Assembly: GCA_963725415.1 (NCBI GenBank)
Contig: CAVRZY010000296.1
Location: 1-27,149, forward strand
From: CAVRZY01 sp963725415
GTDB taxonomy: Bacteria; Acidobacteriota; Terriglobia; Bryobacterales; Bryobacteraceae
DNA length: 27,149 nt
Direction of reading: 5' to 3'
Each line of letters starts with the position of its first letter. The stretch's first letter is position 1. A program made the translations under genes and the position numbers. Below are positions 7,167 to 13,753 of this stretch, in pieces. The notes under the pieces were generated by a model. The model made no database searches, was not told the origin of the DNA, and saw only the letters and a list, made by a program, of their open reading frames with translations.

Positions 7167-8023
7167 AACCGGACCTCCGGATGGGCCAGCGCGGCAAAGG
7201 CTGTTGCGGCCTCGACCACGCGCGGTCCAGGGACCACGAAAATGTCAGAAGCCACCGCGAACACCCTCTTGTACTTGACCGCGGCCAGCATCGGGTAACG
7301 GTCCCACAGCGCCACCACGGCCCGCTTCTGCTGTTCGGTCACGCCCACGGTCTGCGCCATCTCGCCCATGTCGATGATCACTTCCGGGTTACGCGCTAAC
7401 ACTTGCTCGATGGAGACCTTGGCGTAGGCGGCCACGGTGTCCCGAAAGACGTTGTCCGCGCCGGCGGCCTCCATCACCTGGTCGAGGTACGAACCTTTCC
7501 CGGCGACAATCAAATCCTCGAGCCGGCCGGGCGTGTGTCCCACGACGAACATCATGCGCCGGCGGGGGAGTGCTGCAACCCTCCGGCGGATCTTCTCTAG
7601 GCCTCCGCGAATCTCGGAACACAGGAGAGAGGCGCGCTCGCTCACGCCCGCGGCCGCTCCGATGCGCTGGATGGATTCGTAGATCCCTGCAACGGCGCCG
7701 TCGTCCACTTCCAGTACGCTCAGCTTCAGGGCGGGAAGCTGCTCGGCGCGGCGGATCCCGGTCTTCTCCAGGATGACGAGGTCGGGGCGTAGCGCGAGGA
7801 TGGTCTCGAGATCCGGGCGCAGGTAGTTGCCGATCTTGGGCTTCTGCGCGGCTTCAGGGGGATAGCGGCAGTAGGTGGTGACGCCAACGACGCGATCGCC
7901 TAGCCCGAGCGCATACAGCATCTCCGTAATGCTCGGTGCGGTCGAGACGATTCGCTTGGGTTGAGCGCTGATACTCACCGCAGAGACGCAGAGGACGCAA
8001 AGGATTCGCAGAGAAGTTACCAT
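7163..8023 (-). CDS. btuF: BtuF-type cobalamin-binding periplasmic protein
   Basis: A 286-residue binding protein of the helical-backbone metal/B12 receptor group. It has RIVSTAPSITEMLYALGLGDRVVGVTTYCRYP (24-55) and PDLETILALRPDLVI, as in BtuF, and later NPEVIIDMGEM. A signal peptide ends near SISA-Q (residue 20/21). The ATG at 8023 is chosen because it gives this leader and a 7-base overlap (ATGGTAA) with the receptor stop; the open frame upstream to 8566 is only the shadow of the receptor gene. The leader residues SLRILCVLCVSAVS are encoded by a sequence that looks like a dispersed intergenic repeat (7976-8016). Function: captures B12 in the periplasm and delivers it to the permease. Confidence 0.92.
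   Translation of the reverse strand: MVTSLRILCVLCVSAVSISAQPKRIVSTAPSITEMLYALGLGDRVVGVTTYCRYPPEAAQKPKIGNYLRPDLETILALRPDLVILEKTGIRRAEQLPALKLSVLEVDDGAVAGIYESIQRIGAAAGVSERASLLCSEIRGGLEKIRRRVAALPRRRMMFVVGHTPGRLEDLIVAGKGSYLDQVMEAAGADNVFRDTVAAYAKVSIEQVLARNPEVIIDMGEMAQTVGVTEQQKRAVVALWDRYPMLAAVKYKRVFAVASDIFVVPGPRVVEAATAFAALAHPEVRF
7976..8016. repeat. Dispersed-type repeat forming the signal-peptide coding segment of btuF
   Basis: On the plus strand the segment reads as the units ACCGCAGAGACGCAGAGG, ACGCAAAGG and TTCGCAGAG. I recognise this wording as a common intergenic repeat in diverse environmental bacteria (from memory, not searched). Read on the minus strand it encodes most of the hydrophobic core of the BtuF leader. 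Repeat identity needs a genome-wide search. Confidence 0.5.
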
Positions 8024-10251
8024 TGCAGCCTCAGCCCTCCATGGATGCTGCGGGAGAGGTTGGGATAGCCCAGCACCTCCGAGTAGCGGCTGTTCAGCAG
8101 GTTGTCGGCGCGCAGGAACGGCGTGAAGTGCTTGTGGAGCCGGAAGGCGCCGCCAGCGTATACATTCTGATACCCGGGATTGCGTGTGACGCCGAAGAGA
8201 TCGTTGTCCTGACGTTCGCCCACAAAGACGGCGCCGGCCTGGAACCACCACCGTTTCGGCGCGACCGAGATCGAAACCGCCCCGGAGTTTCCGGGCCGCC
8301 TCGCCAGTTCTTGGCCCACTCCGGTGAACAGCGAGTTGGGTGAAGAGGAGCGGGTGATGCGGGTCCACATCCGGGTGTAGCTGCCCGAGACAGAGAAGTA
8401 GCGGGCGAATCTGCCTTGGGCGGAAAACTCCAGGCCGCGCGCGCGGCTGGCTTCCACGTTCTGCCACGTGGACGGCTGCGGGAACGGCAGAAACACGAAA
8501 ACGATCAGGTCCTTGAAGGAGCTGTCGAAGGCTGACAGTTCGGTGCGCAGGCGCCGTCCGAGCCATTCCTGGACCAGGCCCGCGTCGTAGCTGGCGGTTT
8601 TCTCCGGCCTCAGCGCCGGGTTGCCGACGTAGTAAGGATCGCGGGCAAAATTCTGAACCAGGGTGGGTTCGGTGATGCCGCGCGCTGCGCTGATGCGGAA
8701 AAACGTTGACGAGAGGGGGCCGTGCTCACCAGACAGCAGAAAACTCGCTGCGCCGCGCGGCGTCAGCTTGGTGTGGAAGATGCTGTTCTGCTCCAGCCGC
8801 AGCCCGCCGGAAAGAAACACGCGCCGCGCCACAGTCTGCTGCTTGTGGAGGAAGACGGCGTGATTGTCGCGGGCGGCGGCACGGCCGGTGATATTACCGC
8901 CCTGCCGCTCGTACTCATATCCGAAGACGGCCACGCCGTCCCGGTGCGTGAGCGTCCCTTGGTACTCGAAGTTCTTCCGCGAGGTCAGGGTCTTGAATTC
9001 CCCGGAGGGATACAGAAGATAATCCACCGTCTGGGTGACAAGGCGGAGGCCGGGCGGAACTACCGAGGGCGGGAGCCGGGGGTCAACCAGTCTCTCGAGG
9101 TAGACTCGCGGGACCGGCGCCTTCACGTCGCGCAGCAGCGCGGCAATGGTGTAGGGGCCGCTGGGCGCCGGGTCGAGATAGAGGTCGCACAGCCGGTGGT
9201 AGCCGAAGGAAAAATGTTGCAGGTAGTTTCGACCCCGCACGTCGTCCACCCGCAGAGCCAGCGTGGAATCGCGGCTGGCCTCGTTGGCATCGAAGTCGTA
9301 AATGCCGTAGCCGACCTGATTGGGCACGCCCAACCAGGAATCGGAAGTGCGGAAGATCCCGCGCACCTGTGTGGCCTGGGACAGCCGGAATCCGAGGTTA
9401 GCGGCCCCGCTGGTGTTGCGGTAGGCGTCATTGGGGAATTCGCCGGCGGTGTGGAACTGCTCGGCCGCCAGTGCGTAGTCGAGGCGGGCGCCGGAGCCGC
9501 CGCTGAGACCGGCGATCCAGCGGTCGGTTTGAAAGCTGCCGCGCTCGTAGGAAACCCAGCCGCGCGGGACCCGATTCTCGGCGTCACCGCGACGGGTGAA
9601 GAGCTGGACGACGCCCGCGGAGGCTTCAGCGCCGAACAGCGCGCTTTCGGGGCCGCGCACCACCTCGATGCGGTCGATCGAGCTGGAGGTCAGGTGCGCC
9701 AAGTTGAGTTCTCCGCCAGGGTCATTCAACGGTACGCCGTCCGCCAGGACCAGCGTCCCGGTGCGTTGCGAGCCGCGGGTGAAGACCTGGGTCAGGCTGC
9801 CCGGGCGGCCGTAGCGGGCCACCGCCAGCCCGGGAATCTCGCGCAGGATTTCCGGAACCATGGGGAACTCCCGCCGCTCCAGGTCCGCGCGCAGGATGAC
9901 GTCAGCCGCCACGCCGGTCTCCTCGATAGTGGTCTCGTGGCGCGTGGCGGAGACCACGAGCCGCTGGGCCAGCGGGGCGATTTCGAGTTCGATGCGGGCG
10001 GGAATGGCCGAAACAATATCAAGCGTTTTTGTTGTGAATCCCCGGGCCGAAACCACGGCCTGGCAGCGCTGGACGCCAGGCACCAAGAAGCGCCCGTCCA
10101 GGCCGCTGAGGACCGATTTCCCGGCGCATTCGACGCGCGCTCCGCTGATGGCCCGGCCGGAGGGGTCGAGGATGACGCCCTCGACCTCGCCATAAAGCAT
10201 TCCACAGAGAAGTGGGGCAATGGAAAAGAGAATTGAGCTAAGTCTCGACAT
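8017..10251 (-). CDS. TonB-dependent outer-membrane receptor, BtuB-like, with N-terminal carboxypeptidase-regulatory-like domain
   Basis: A 744-residue receptor. Residues 1-21 form a signal peptide. About 22-92 form a carboxypeptidase-regulatory-like beta-sandwich (VEGVILDPSGRAISGARVECAGK, LSGLDGRFLVPGV), a common extension in Acidobacteriota and Bacteroidota. The plug domain follows at about 105-220 (EILREIPGLAVARYGRPGS, VLADGVPLNDPGG, SSSIDRIEVVRGPESALFG). The rest is a beta-barrel ending in an aromatic residue (RLQW). The riboswitch in its leader and the BtuF/D/C genes after it identify the likely ligand as cobalamin or another corrinoid. Its stop overlaps btuF by 7 bases. Start at ATG 10251, with GAGGGA 9 bases before it, inside a small hairpin. 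Confidence 0.92.
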   Translation of the reverse strand: MSRLSSILFSIAPLLCGMLYGEVEGVILDPSGRAISGARVECAGKSVLSGLDGRFLVPGVQRCQAVVSARGFTTKTLDIVSAIPARIELEIAPLAQRLVVSATRHETTIEETGVAADVILRADLERREFPMVPEILREIPGLAVARYGRPGSLTQVFTRGSQRTGTLVLADGVPLNDPGGELNLAHLTSSSIDRIEVVRGPESALFGAEASAGVVQLFTRRGDAENRVPRGWVSYERGSFQTDRWIAGLSGGSGARLDYALAAEQFHTAGEFPNDAYRNTSGAANLGFRLSQATQVRGIFRTSDSWLGVPNQVGYGIYDFDANEASRDSTLALRVDDVRGRNYLQHFSFGYHRLCDLYLDPAPSGPYTIAALLRDVKAPVPRVYLERLVDPRLPPSVVPPGLRLVTQTVDYLLYPSGEFKTLTSRKNFEYQGTLTHRDGVAVFGYEYERQGGNITGRAAARDNHAVFLHKQQTVARRVFLSGGLRLEQNSIFHTKLTPRGAASFLLSGEHGPLSSTFFRISAARGITEPTLVQNFARDPYYVGNPALRPEKTASYDAGLVQEWLGRRLRTELSAFDSSFKDLIVFVFLPFPQPSTWQNVEASRARGLEFSAQGRFARYFSVSGSYTRMWTRITRSSSPNSLFTGVGQELARRPGNSGAVSISVAPKRWWFQAGAVFVGERQDNDLFGVTRNPGYQNVYAGGAFRLHKHFTPFLRADNLLNSRYSEVLGYPNLSRSIHGGLRLQW

Positions 10252-10254
10252 GAG

Positions 10255-10273
10255 ACGTTCTCCCTCGGAACGT
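10255..10273 (-). promoter_or_regulatory. Hairpin holding the receptor ribosome binding site in its loop (riboswitch expression platform)
   Basis: ACGTTC and GAACGT pair around the loop CGAGGGA, which contains the only good Shine-Dalgarno sequence (GAGGGA) before the receptor ATG at 10251. The hairpin lies 3' of the cobalamin aptamer. This layout fits translational control of the operon's first gene by B12. The folding was done by eye. Confidence 0.5.
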
Positions 10274-10285
10274 ATTTCTCATCCG

Positions 10286-10471
10286 CGAGGAACCGGTCTC
10301 CTGACTTGCGACGCGGCTTTTCCCTAAGGATGGGTGCCCGGTCTTCCCACGAATCGCAGTGACCGCGCAGCCACTTACCTGTCGCTCACAGTTGCGGGGC
10401 AGTGGCGGATTCGCACCGCCTTCCCGTTCATCCCTCGTCTGCTGGTGAGGGCTGCCGCTTCCGGCAACCTC
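10286..10471 (-). ncRNA. Cobalamin riboswitch
   Basis: On the minus strand the leader contains the conserved core GGGAAGGCGGTGCGAATCC, followed by GCCACTGCCCCGCAACTGTG, and near the 3' end the B12 box AGTCAGGAGACC (about 10295-10306). A closing P1-like pairing is possible between GAGG..CCGG at the 5' end and CCGG..CCTC at the 3' end. It lies directly upstream of a TonB receptor/btuFDC operon, the classic location. It is expected to bind adenosylcobalamin or a related corrinoid and lower expression when B12 is plentiful. Boundaries are approximate. Confidence 0.93.
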
Positions 10472-10475
10472 GTTG

Positions 10476-10484
10476 AGTATACCA
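10476..10484 (-). promoter_or_regulatory. Extended -10 promoter element for the B12 operon
   Basis: The minus strand reads TGGTATACT, an extended -10 (TGn plus TATACT), a few bases before the riboswitch begins. No good -35 hexamer is visible, which is usual for extended -10 promoters. Transcription would start near 10468-10470, at the 5' edge of the aptamer. Confidence 0.5.
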
Positions 10485-10523
10485 CCCCCGGCGTTCCTCG
10501 GGCTTGGTAAAATCAGTGGGAAG

Positions 10524-10673
10524 GTAATGCCTCAGAAGGCGTGAAAAATGCCAGGGCAGGTCGGGGACCTGCCCCACAGAGCTGGCAAGTTGTTGAGGTG
10601 GCGCAGGCCCCCGGCCTGCGTTGCCGACAGCCGAAGTGAGGCGGGCATTTTTTCACGCCTTCTGAGGCATTAC
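10524..10673. mobile_element. 150-bp MITE-like element with about 29-bp terminal inverted repeats
   Basis: The left end GTAATGCCTCAGAAGGCGTG continues into AAAAATGCC, and the right end is its reverse complement with one extra A in the A-run. The interior (about 90 bases) contains smaller hairpins, such as GGGCAGGTCGGGGACCTGCCC and GCAGGCCCCCGGCCTGC-like stems, and no gene. Each end contains TA next to the repeat, which would fit a TA target as used by IS630/Tc1-type transposases; this is inference. The right end is 5 bases from the Shine-Dalgarno of the next gene. Confidence 0.75.
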
Positions 10674-10693
10674 GTCGGAAGGAGGCGGCCCGG

Positions 10694-11219
10694 ATGAAGA
10701 TTTGGACGTCCCTTTGGCTTTCGGCGTGTTTGCTGGCGGGGTGGCCGGTTGTGGCCTACTCGCAGACGGTGGCCGAGCATTCGCTGGTTACCGCCGGCTT
10801 CGAGCGCCGCCGCTACGGCCAGCAGAAGCGCAGGCAAGGCGGTCGGCGCGGTCTTTGACAAGCTCGGAAAAACGTTGGATAAGAGCGGCAAGTCCGGCGC
10901 GCAAGCCGTCGCTGGCAAGACGCAACCGGTGAAAGCCGGGGCGGGTCCGGCAGCGCCGGTTAAGACAGAACCCCTTCGTGAGTTTGCCGACCCCACTGGA
11001 ATCACGGTTGGCCTGGAGCGTCGCGACCTCGTCGAGAAGTTCGGAGAGCCGACCATGAAGACCAGCGACACCCAGGGCGCCGAACTGGTGGAGACCTACT
11101 GGTACACGCCCGCTAAGCGTGATGGAGTGGTGGTCACCCTGCGGGATGGAAAAGTCACGGTTGTGGCCCCGGCAGCAAAGGAGAAACAGCAGAGCGCGGG
11201 TGTAATTGTGTTGCAGTAG
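10694..11219 (+). CDS. Small secreted protein of unknown function, apparent frameshift near 10800
   Basis: I do not recognise a named family. A strong ribosome binding site (AAGGAGG, 10679-10685) precedes ATG 10694, which opens a clear signal peptide: MKIWTSLWLSACLLAGWPVV, cleaved near AYS-Q. That frame stops at about 10856. The +1 frame continues sensibly to 11219 with a low-complexity Ala/Lys region (AGKAVGAVFDKLGKTLDKSG), then a compact C-terminal domain (REFADPTGITVGLERRDLVEKFGEPTMKT, ETYWYTPAKRDGVVVTLRDGKV). The latter resembles short outer-membrane-assembly or lipoprotein-like beta domains of the SmpA/OmlA kind, but this is a guess. Removing one base in GGCTTCGAGC joins the two parts as TAG-SSAAATA. 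It is convergent with the DUF362 gene, only 6 bases apart. Confidence 0.65.
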
Positions 11220-11225
11220 CGCCGC

Positions 11226-12380
11226 TCAGGCGTTGCGGAAGTCGAAACGGGCTTCCTCGATGGGGGCGCCCATCACCTCGTTACTCTCCAGGTTGCGCGT
11301 GCCGAGGCCCAACTCCTGGGCGAAGCGGAGAAAGCTATCGCAACCCTCGAAGGGCGCCGTGCCACGGTCGGCCGTGGGATCGAAGCCCATCACCGCCATC
11401 GCCACCGCGTCGGTGGTCACCGGGTTCAGCCCGGCGACCAGTACGCCCGGGCTGACCCGGCGGGCGCCGCTTGCCCAGGGGCCCTCACCACCCGCCATGC
11501 TCTCGATGCCGTCGATAATGGCCAAATGCACCGGGCGCGCAGCCACAATCTCGGCCACGATGCGGGGAATACGGTAATCGCCCGCTCGCGGCGACTCCGG
11601 ATCCTTCTCCTGAGGCGCGCTCTTGGAAGGCGGCCGGTTGCCCTCGTGCAGAGTCTTGACCCGGGTCCCGCGCACCGTGAGGCTCGGCTCATCCTCGCCG
11701 GCGCTGTCGCCATAGATGCTGAGCGGCGTCATCCCGTAGCAGTTTTTCATCGAAAGTGTAACGCCGAACCAACTGTGTTCCTTCATCTTGGCGATCGATA
11801 CGAATACGTCGCAATCCGTGTAGCAGTGGTTGACATCGTAGGCAGGGAACACGAAAGCGCCCTCCGGACACCACAGGCGCGAGTATTCCGCCCCGCTGCC
11901 CAGGCCGTTGGTATTTTCGAACTGCACGTCCGGGGCCGCGTTGCGAAGGTCGTTTGGCTCCCAGCCGGCCTCGCGCACGAAGGCTTCGAAAGGATCGGTG
12001 GTCTCGCCACAGCATTCCAGCACCCGGATGCGGCGTGCGCCGGCCTGACCCAGTAAATACACCGTCGCGCCGATCACGGCCGGGTGCGTCCAATGCGACA
12101 GCTCCGGTGGATCGTCGCCCAGACGGGACCAGGGAGAGCCGACCAGGTTCACTTTGACAGCCACGGTCTTGCCATCCACTAGCTGTCCCAACCCGCCAAG
12201 CTCGTCGAACATGGTCGCCAACGTAGGCAGCAGTTCGGTCCCGTAGGTCTGGCACTTGGCCAAGGCCACCGGCGAGGTGGGAAGATCGTCGGCGCGGGCC
12301 GCAAACGGGCGAAGCAGACTTCCGGTGGCCGCCGCGCCCAGCGCAGCCAGCCACTCTCTCCGGGTATGGCTGTATTGCAT
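11226..12380 (-). CDS. Tat-exported DUF362-domain protein
   Basis: A 384-residue protein with a twin-arginine-like leader (HTRREWLAALGAAATGSLL), so likely exported. The body matches DUF362: DGKTVAVKVNLVGSPW near the start, HPAVIGATVYLLGQAGARRIRVLE, then VFVSIAKMKEHSWFGVTLSMKNCYGMTPL, and near the end HLAIIDGIESMAGGEGPW and PGVLVAGLNPVTTDAVAMAVMGFDP. The biochemical role of DUF362 is not established; some members are fused to 4Fe-4S ferredoxin domains, but no Cys cluster is seen here. Start at ATG 12380 with GGAGGT 4 bases before it. It is transcribed alone from a good promoter at 12431-12460. Confidence 0.88.
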   Translation of the reverse strand: MQYSHTRREWLAALGAAATGSLLRPFAARADDLPTSPVALAKCQTYGTELLPTLATMFDELGGLGQLVDGKTVAVKVNLVGSPWSRLGDDPPELSHWTHPAVIGATVYLLGQAGARRIRVLECCGETTDPFEAFVREAGWEPNDLRNAAPDVQFENTNGLGSGAEYSRLWCPEGAFVFPAYDVNHCYTDCDVFVSIAKMKEHSWFGVTLSMKNCYGMTPLSIYGDSAGEDEPSLTVRGTRVKTLHEGNRPPSKSAPQEKDPESPRAGDYRIPRIVAEIVAARPVHLAIIDGIESMAGGEGPWASGARRVSPGVLVAGLNPVTTDAVAMAVMGFDPTADRGTAPFEGCDSFLRFAQELGLGTRNLESNEVMGAPIEEARFDFRNA

Positions 12381-12430
12381 GACTACCTCCGTCGAATCAG
12401 GACCGGTCCAACGGGCCCCTGGTCAGAAGT

Positions 12431-12460
12431 ATTATACGCTACCCCAATTCTTGCTGTCGA
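12431..12460 (-). promoter_or_regulatory. Sigma-70-type promoter of the DUF362 gene
   Basis: On the minus strand TCGACA (12460-12455) and a perfect TATAAT (12436-12431) are separated by 18 bases. The expected start near 12424 leaves a leader of about 44 bases that ends in a GGAGGT ribosome binding site. This is one of the best promoter matches in the window. Confidence 0.65.
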
Positions 12461-12905
12461 TGTCATCCGGCGCCTTGCCCTATCGCGCTTTCGTTGGCCG
12501 GACGCATGCGGAGGTGGTGATTCGGGTCCAGGCCACGAATCTCGCAAAGGCGGCGAGCTTCGTGACCAGTTCCCGAATTACGCGAACTGGGGAGCCGCCC
12601 GCTGGCCCTCATCACGCGGTGGATCAAAGGGTCCACGGCTGGGCAGGTGAACCGAATCTTGGGTCGCAGGAGGACTGTTTTTGACAGGACGAGTCCCATG
12701 ACCATTGGGTCCGGACAGGCGAAACCGCCTGTCCCACGTAGCGCCCCACCGGAATCTTCGTGGCCGCAGGGGGAAGTGATCGGGCCAAGGCGCCGGTCTA
12801 GTACTCCCAGTACGACTTCTCGAATCTCTCTTTACAGTGGTTCCGGCCTTGTGCTGTAAGAGTGTAGTGCTAAGTTGCTGTCTACATTGAAAGGAGAGGC
12901 TGAAG
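12461..12905. other. Gene-free interval with REP-like hairpin (12713-12734) and a second inverted repeat
   Basis: No supported gene is seen in this stretch. GGACAGGCG (12713-12721) pairs perfectly with CGCCTGTCC (12726-12734) around a 4-base loop, a REP-like hairpin without a T-run. Further on, TTACAG (12832-12837) is mirrored by CTGTAA (12854-12859); the flanking CTC/GAG nearly extends it, and it could be an operator for the PEP-CTERM gene. Between 12480 and 12620 the open frames on both strands look like non-coding shadows; this part may be a decayed gene that I cannot identify. Confidence 0.5.
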
Positions 12906-13532
12906 ATGAAGAGACTGTGTTCAGGCAGGAAAACGGTTGCATTTCGCGCTCTCTTTCTATTAGCGCTTCTCGCGGGCATTTGTTCGGCTGGTCCGATAGC
13001 GGTCGTTCCACAAGACGGGATCATTGGAAGCGATCTGCGCCCGTGGATGATTGGTTGGCAATTCTCGGTTTCCAGCCCGATCACGGTAACTGGTCTCGCA
13101 TACTGGGACGAAGACGGTGACGGCCTTGGGGAGGCGCATAACGTCGGCATCTTCGACAGCGGGACCGGCACTCTGCTCGTGTCGGCCACCGTACCGAGCG
13201 GAACAGTGGCGCTCCTGATGGGCGGCTTCCGCGTTGTTCCCATTTCCTACGTGCTCATTCCCGGAACCTATGTGATCGGAGGGCAACAATCCTCCGACGC
13301 CGACGGCGTCTGTTTGCAGGCCCTGTCCGTGACGTCGATTGCAGGTGTGACCTACCTGAACGAAGAGAGGGAACTCCAGACCAGCTCCTTTGTGATGCCG
13401 ACGAACAACGCGCCGGGCAGCGAGATCGGCATCTTTGGCCCGGACTTCACGACCGTCCCCGAGCCGGCGTCCTTCCTGCTGGTCACGGTGGCGGGCCTCG
13501 CTCCGGGACTTCTTCGCAAACTACGGCGTTAG
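12906..13532 (+). CDS. PEP-CTERM sorting-domain protein
   Basis: A 208-residue secreted protein. It has a signal peptide (about 12-28, ending CSA), a beta-rich body (GWQFSVSSPITVTGLAYWDEDGDGL, PGTYVIGGQQ) and a C-terminal PEP-CTERM signal: VPEPA at 184-188, a hydrophobic helix (189-202) and a basic tail, RKLRR. Such proteins are cut by an exosortase (EpsH/XrtA type) and placed on the surface, often with exopolysaccharide. The body resembles a family repeated many times among PEP-CTERM proteins, with no known enzymatic role. GGAGAGG lies 8 bases before ATG 12906. Its neighbourhood to the polysaccharide-type genes from 13754 fits the known link. The exosortase itself is not in the window. Confidence 0.9.
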   Translation: MKRLCSGRKTVAFRALFLLALLAGICSAGPIAVVPQDGIIGSDLRPWMIGWQFSVSSPITVTGLAYWDEDGDGLGEAHNVGIFDSGTGTLLVSATVPSGTVALLMGGFRVVPISYVLIPGTYVIGGQQSSDADGVCLQALSVTSIAGVTYLNEERELQTSSFVMPTNNAPGSEIGIFGPDFTTVPEPASFLLVTVAGLAPGLLRKLRR

Positions 13533-13565
13533 CCGGGCCGGGGCTTCGCCATTGACACCCCGGCG

Positions 13566-13748
13566 GTGGCGCGGTGCGCAAGTGAGCGGAGTGGCTATTG
13601 GTTTCCGGCGATCCCGGTCGAGGATCACCTTTTCAACCGGCTGGAAATTGTCGGGCTTCCCCGCAACTGGATTGTGAACGCCGAAGGTGTCATCACCATG
13701 GATCAATCAGGCTGCCGCGGCGGGGAGGCGTTCAGGCAGGGGAAGTGA
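13566..13748 (+). pseudogene. Remnant of a redoxin/TlpA-type gene (C-terminal part)
   Basis: The 60-codon frame holds FPAIPVEDHLFNRLEIVGLPRNWIVNAEGVITMDQSG. The last part matches the cis-proline region and following strand of TlpA/ResA-like thioredoxins (GLPxxWIVxxxGVI). The CXXC half is missing, and upstream codons (MARCASERSGYW) are not family-like. Near the stop another frame reads EVIGSVEQ, as expected for the lost C-terminal helix, which suggests a further frame break. It is squeezed between the PEP-CTERM gene and the end of the binding-protein gene. Most likely a decayed fragment, not an expressed protein. Confidence 0.55.
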
Positions 13749-13753
13749 TCGGC

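Noticed and set aside
8024..8566. N-terminal extension of the BtuF frame up to 8566
   Set aside because: The extension is out-of-frame receptor sequence. The ATG at 8023 gives a signal peptide and a 7-base stop/start overlap.
8722..10236. 504-codon plus-strand frame opposite the TonB receptor
   Set aside because: Fully antisense to a receptor with secure domains. The composition is repetitive and no family features are seen.
12463..12705. Possible decayed transposase in the gap before the PEP-CTERM gene
   Set aside because: Reading all frames gave no DDE, HUH or recombinase motif; similarity was only a vague impression.
12865..12885. Sigma-54 promoter before the PEP-CTERM gene, as known for some PEP-CTERM regulons
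   Set aside because: A TTGCT is present but the upstream GG of the -24 element is missing at the right distance.
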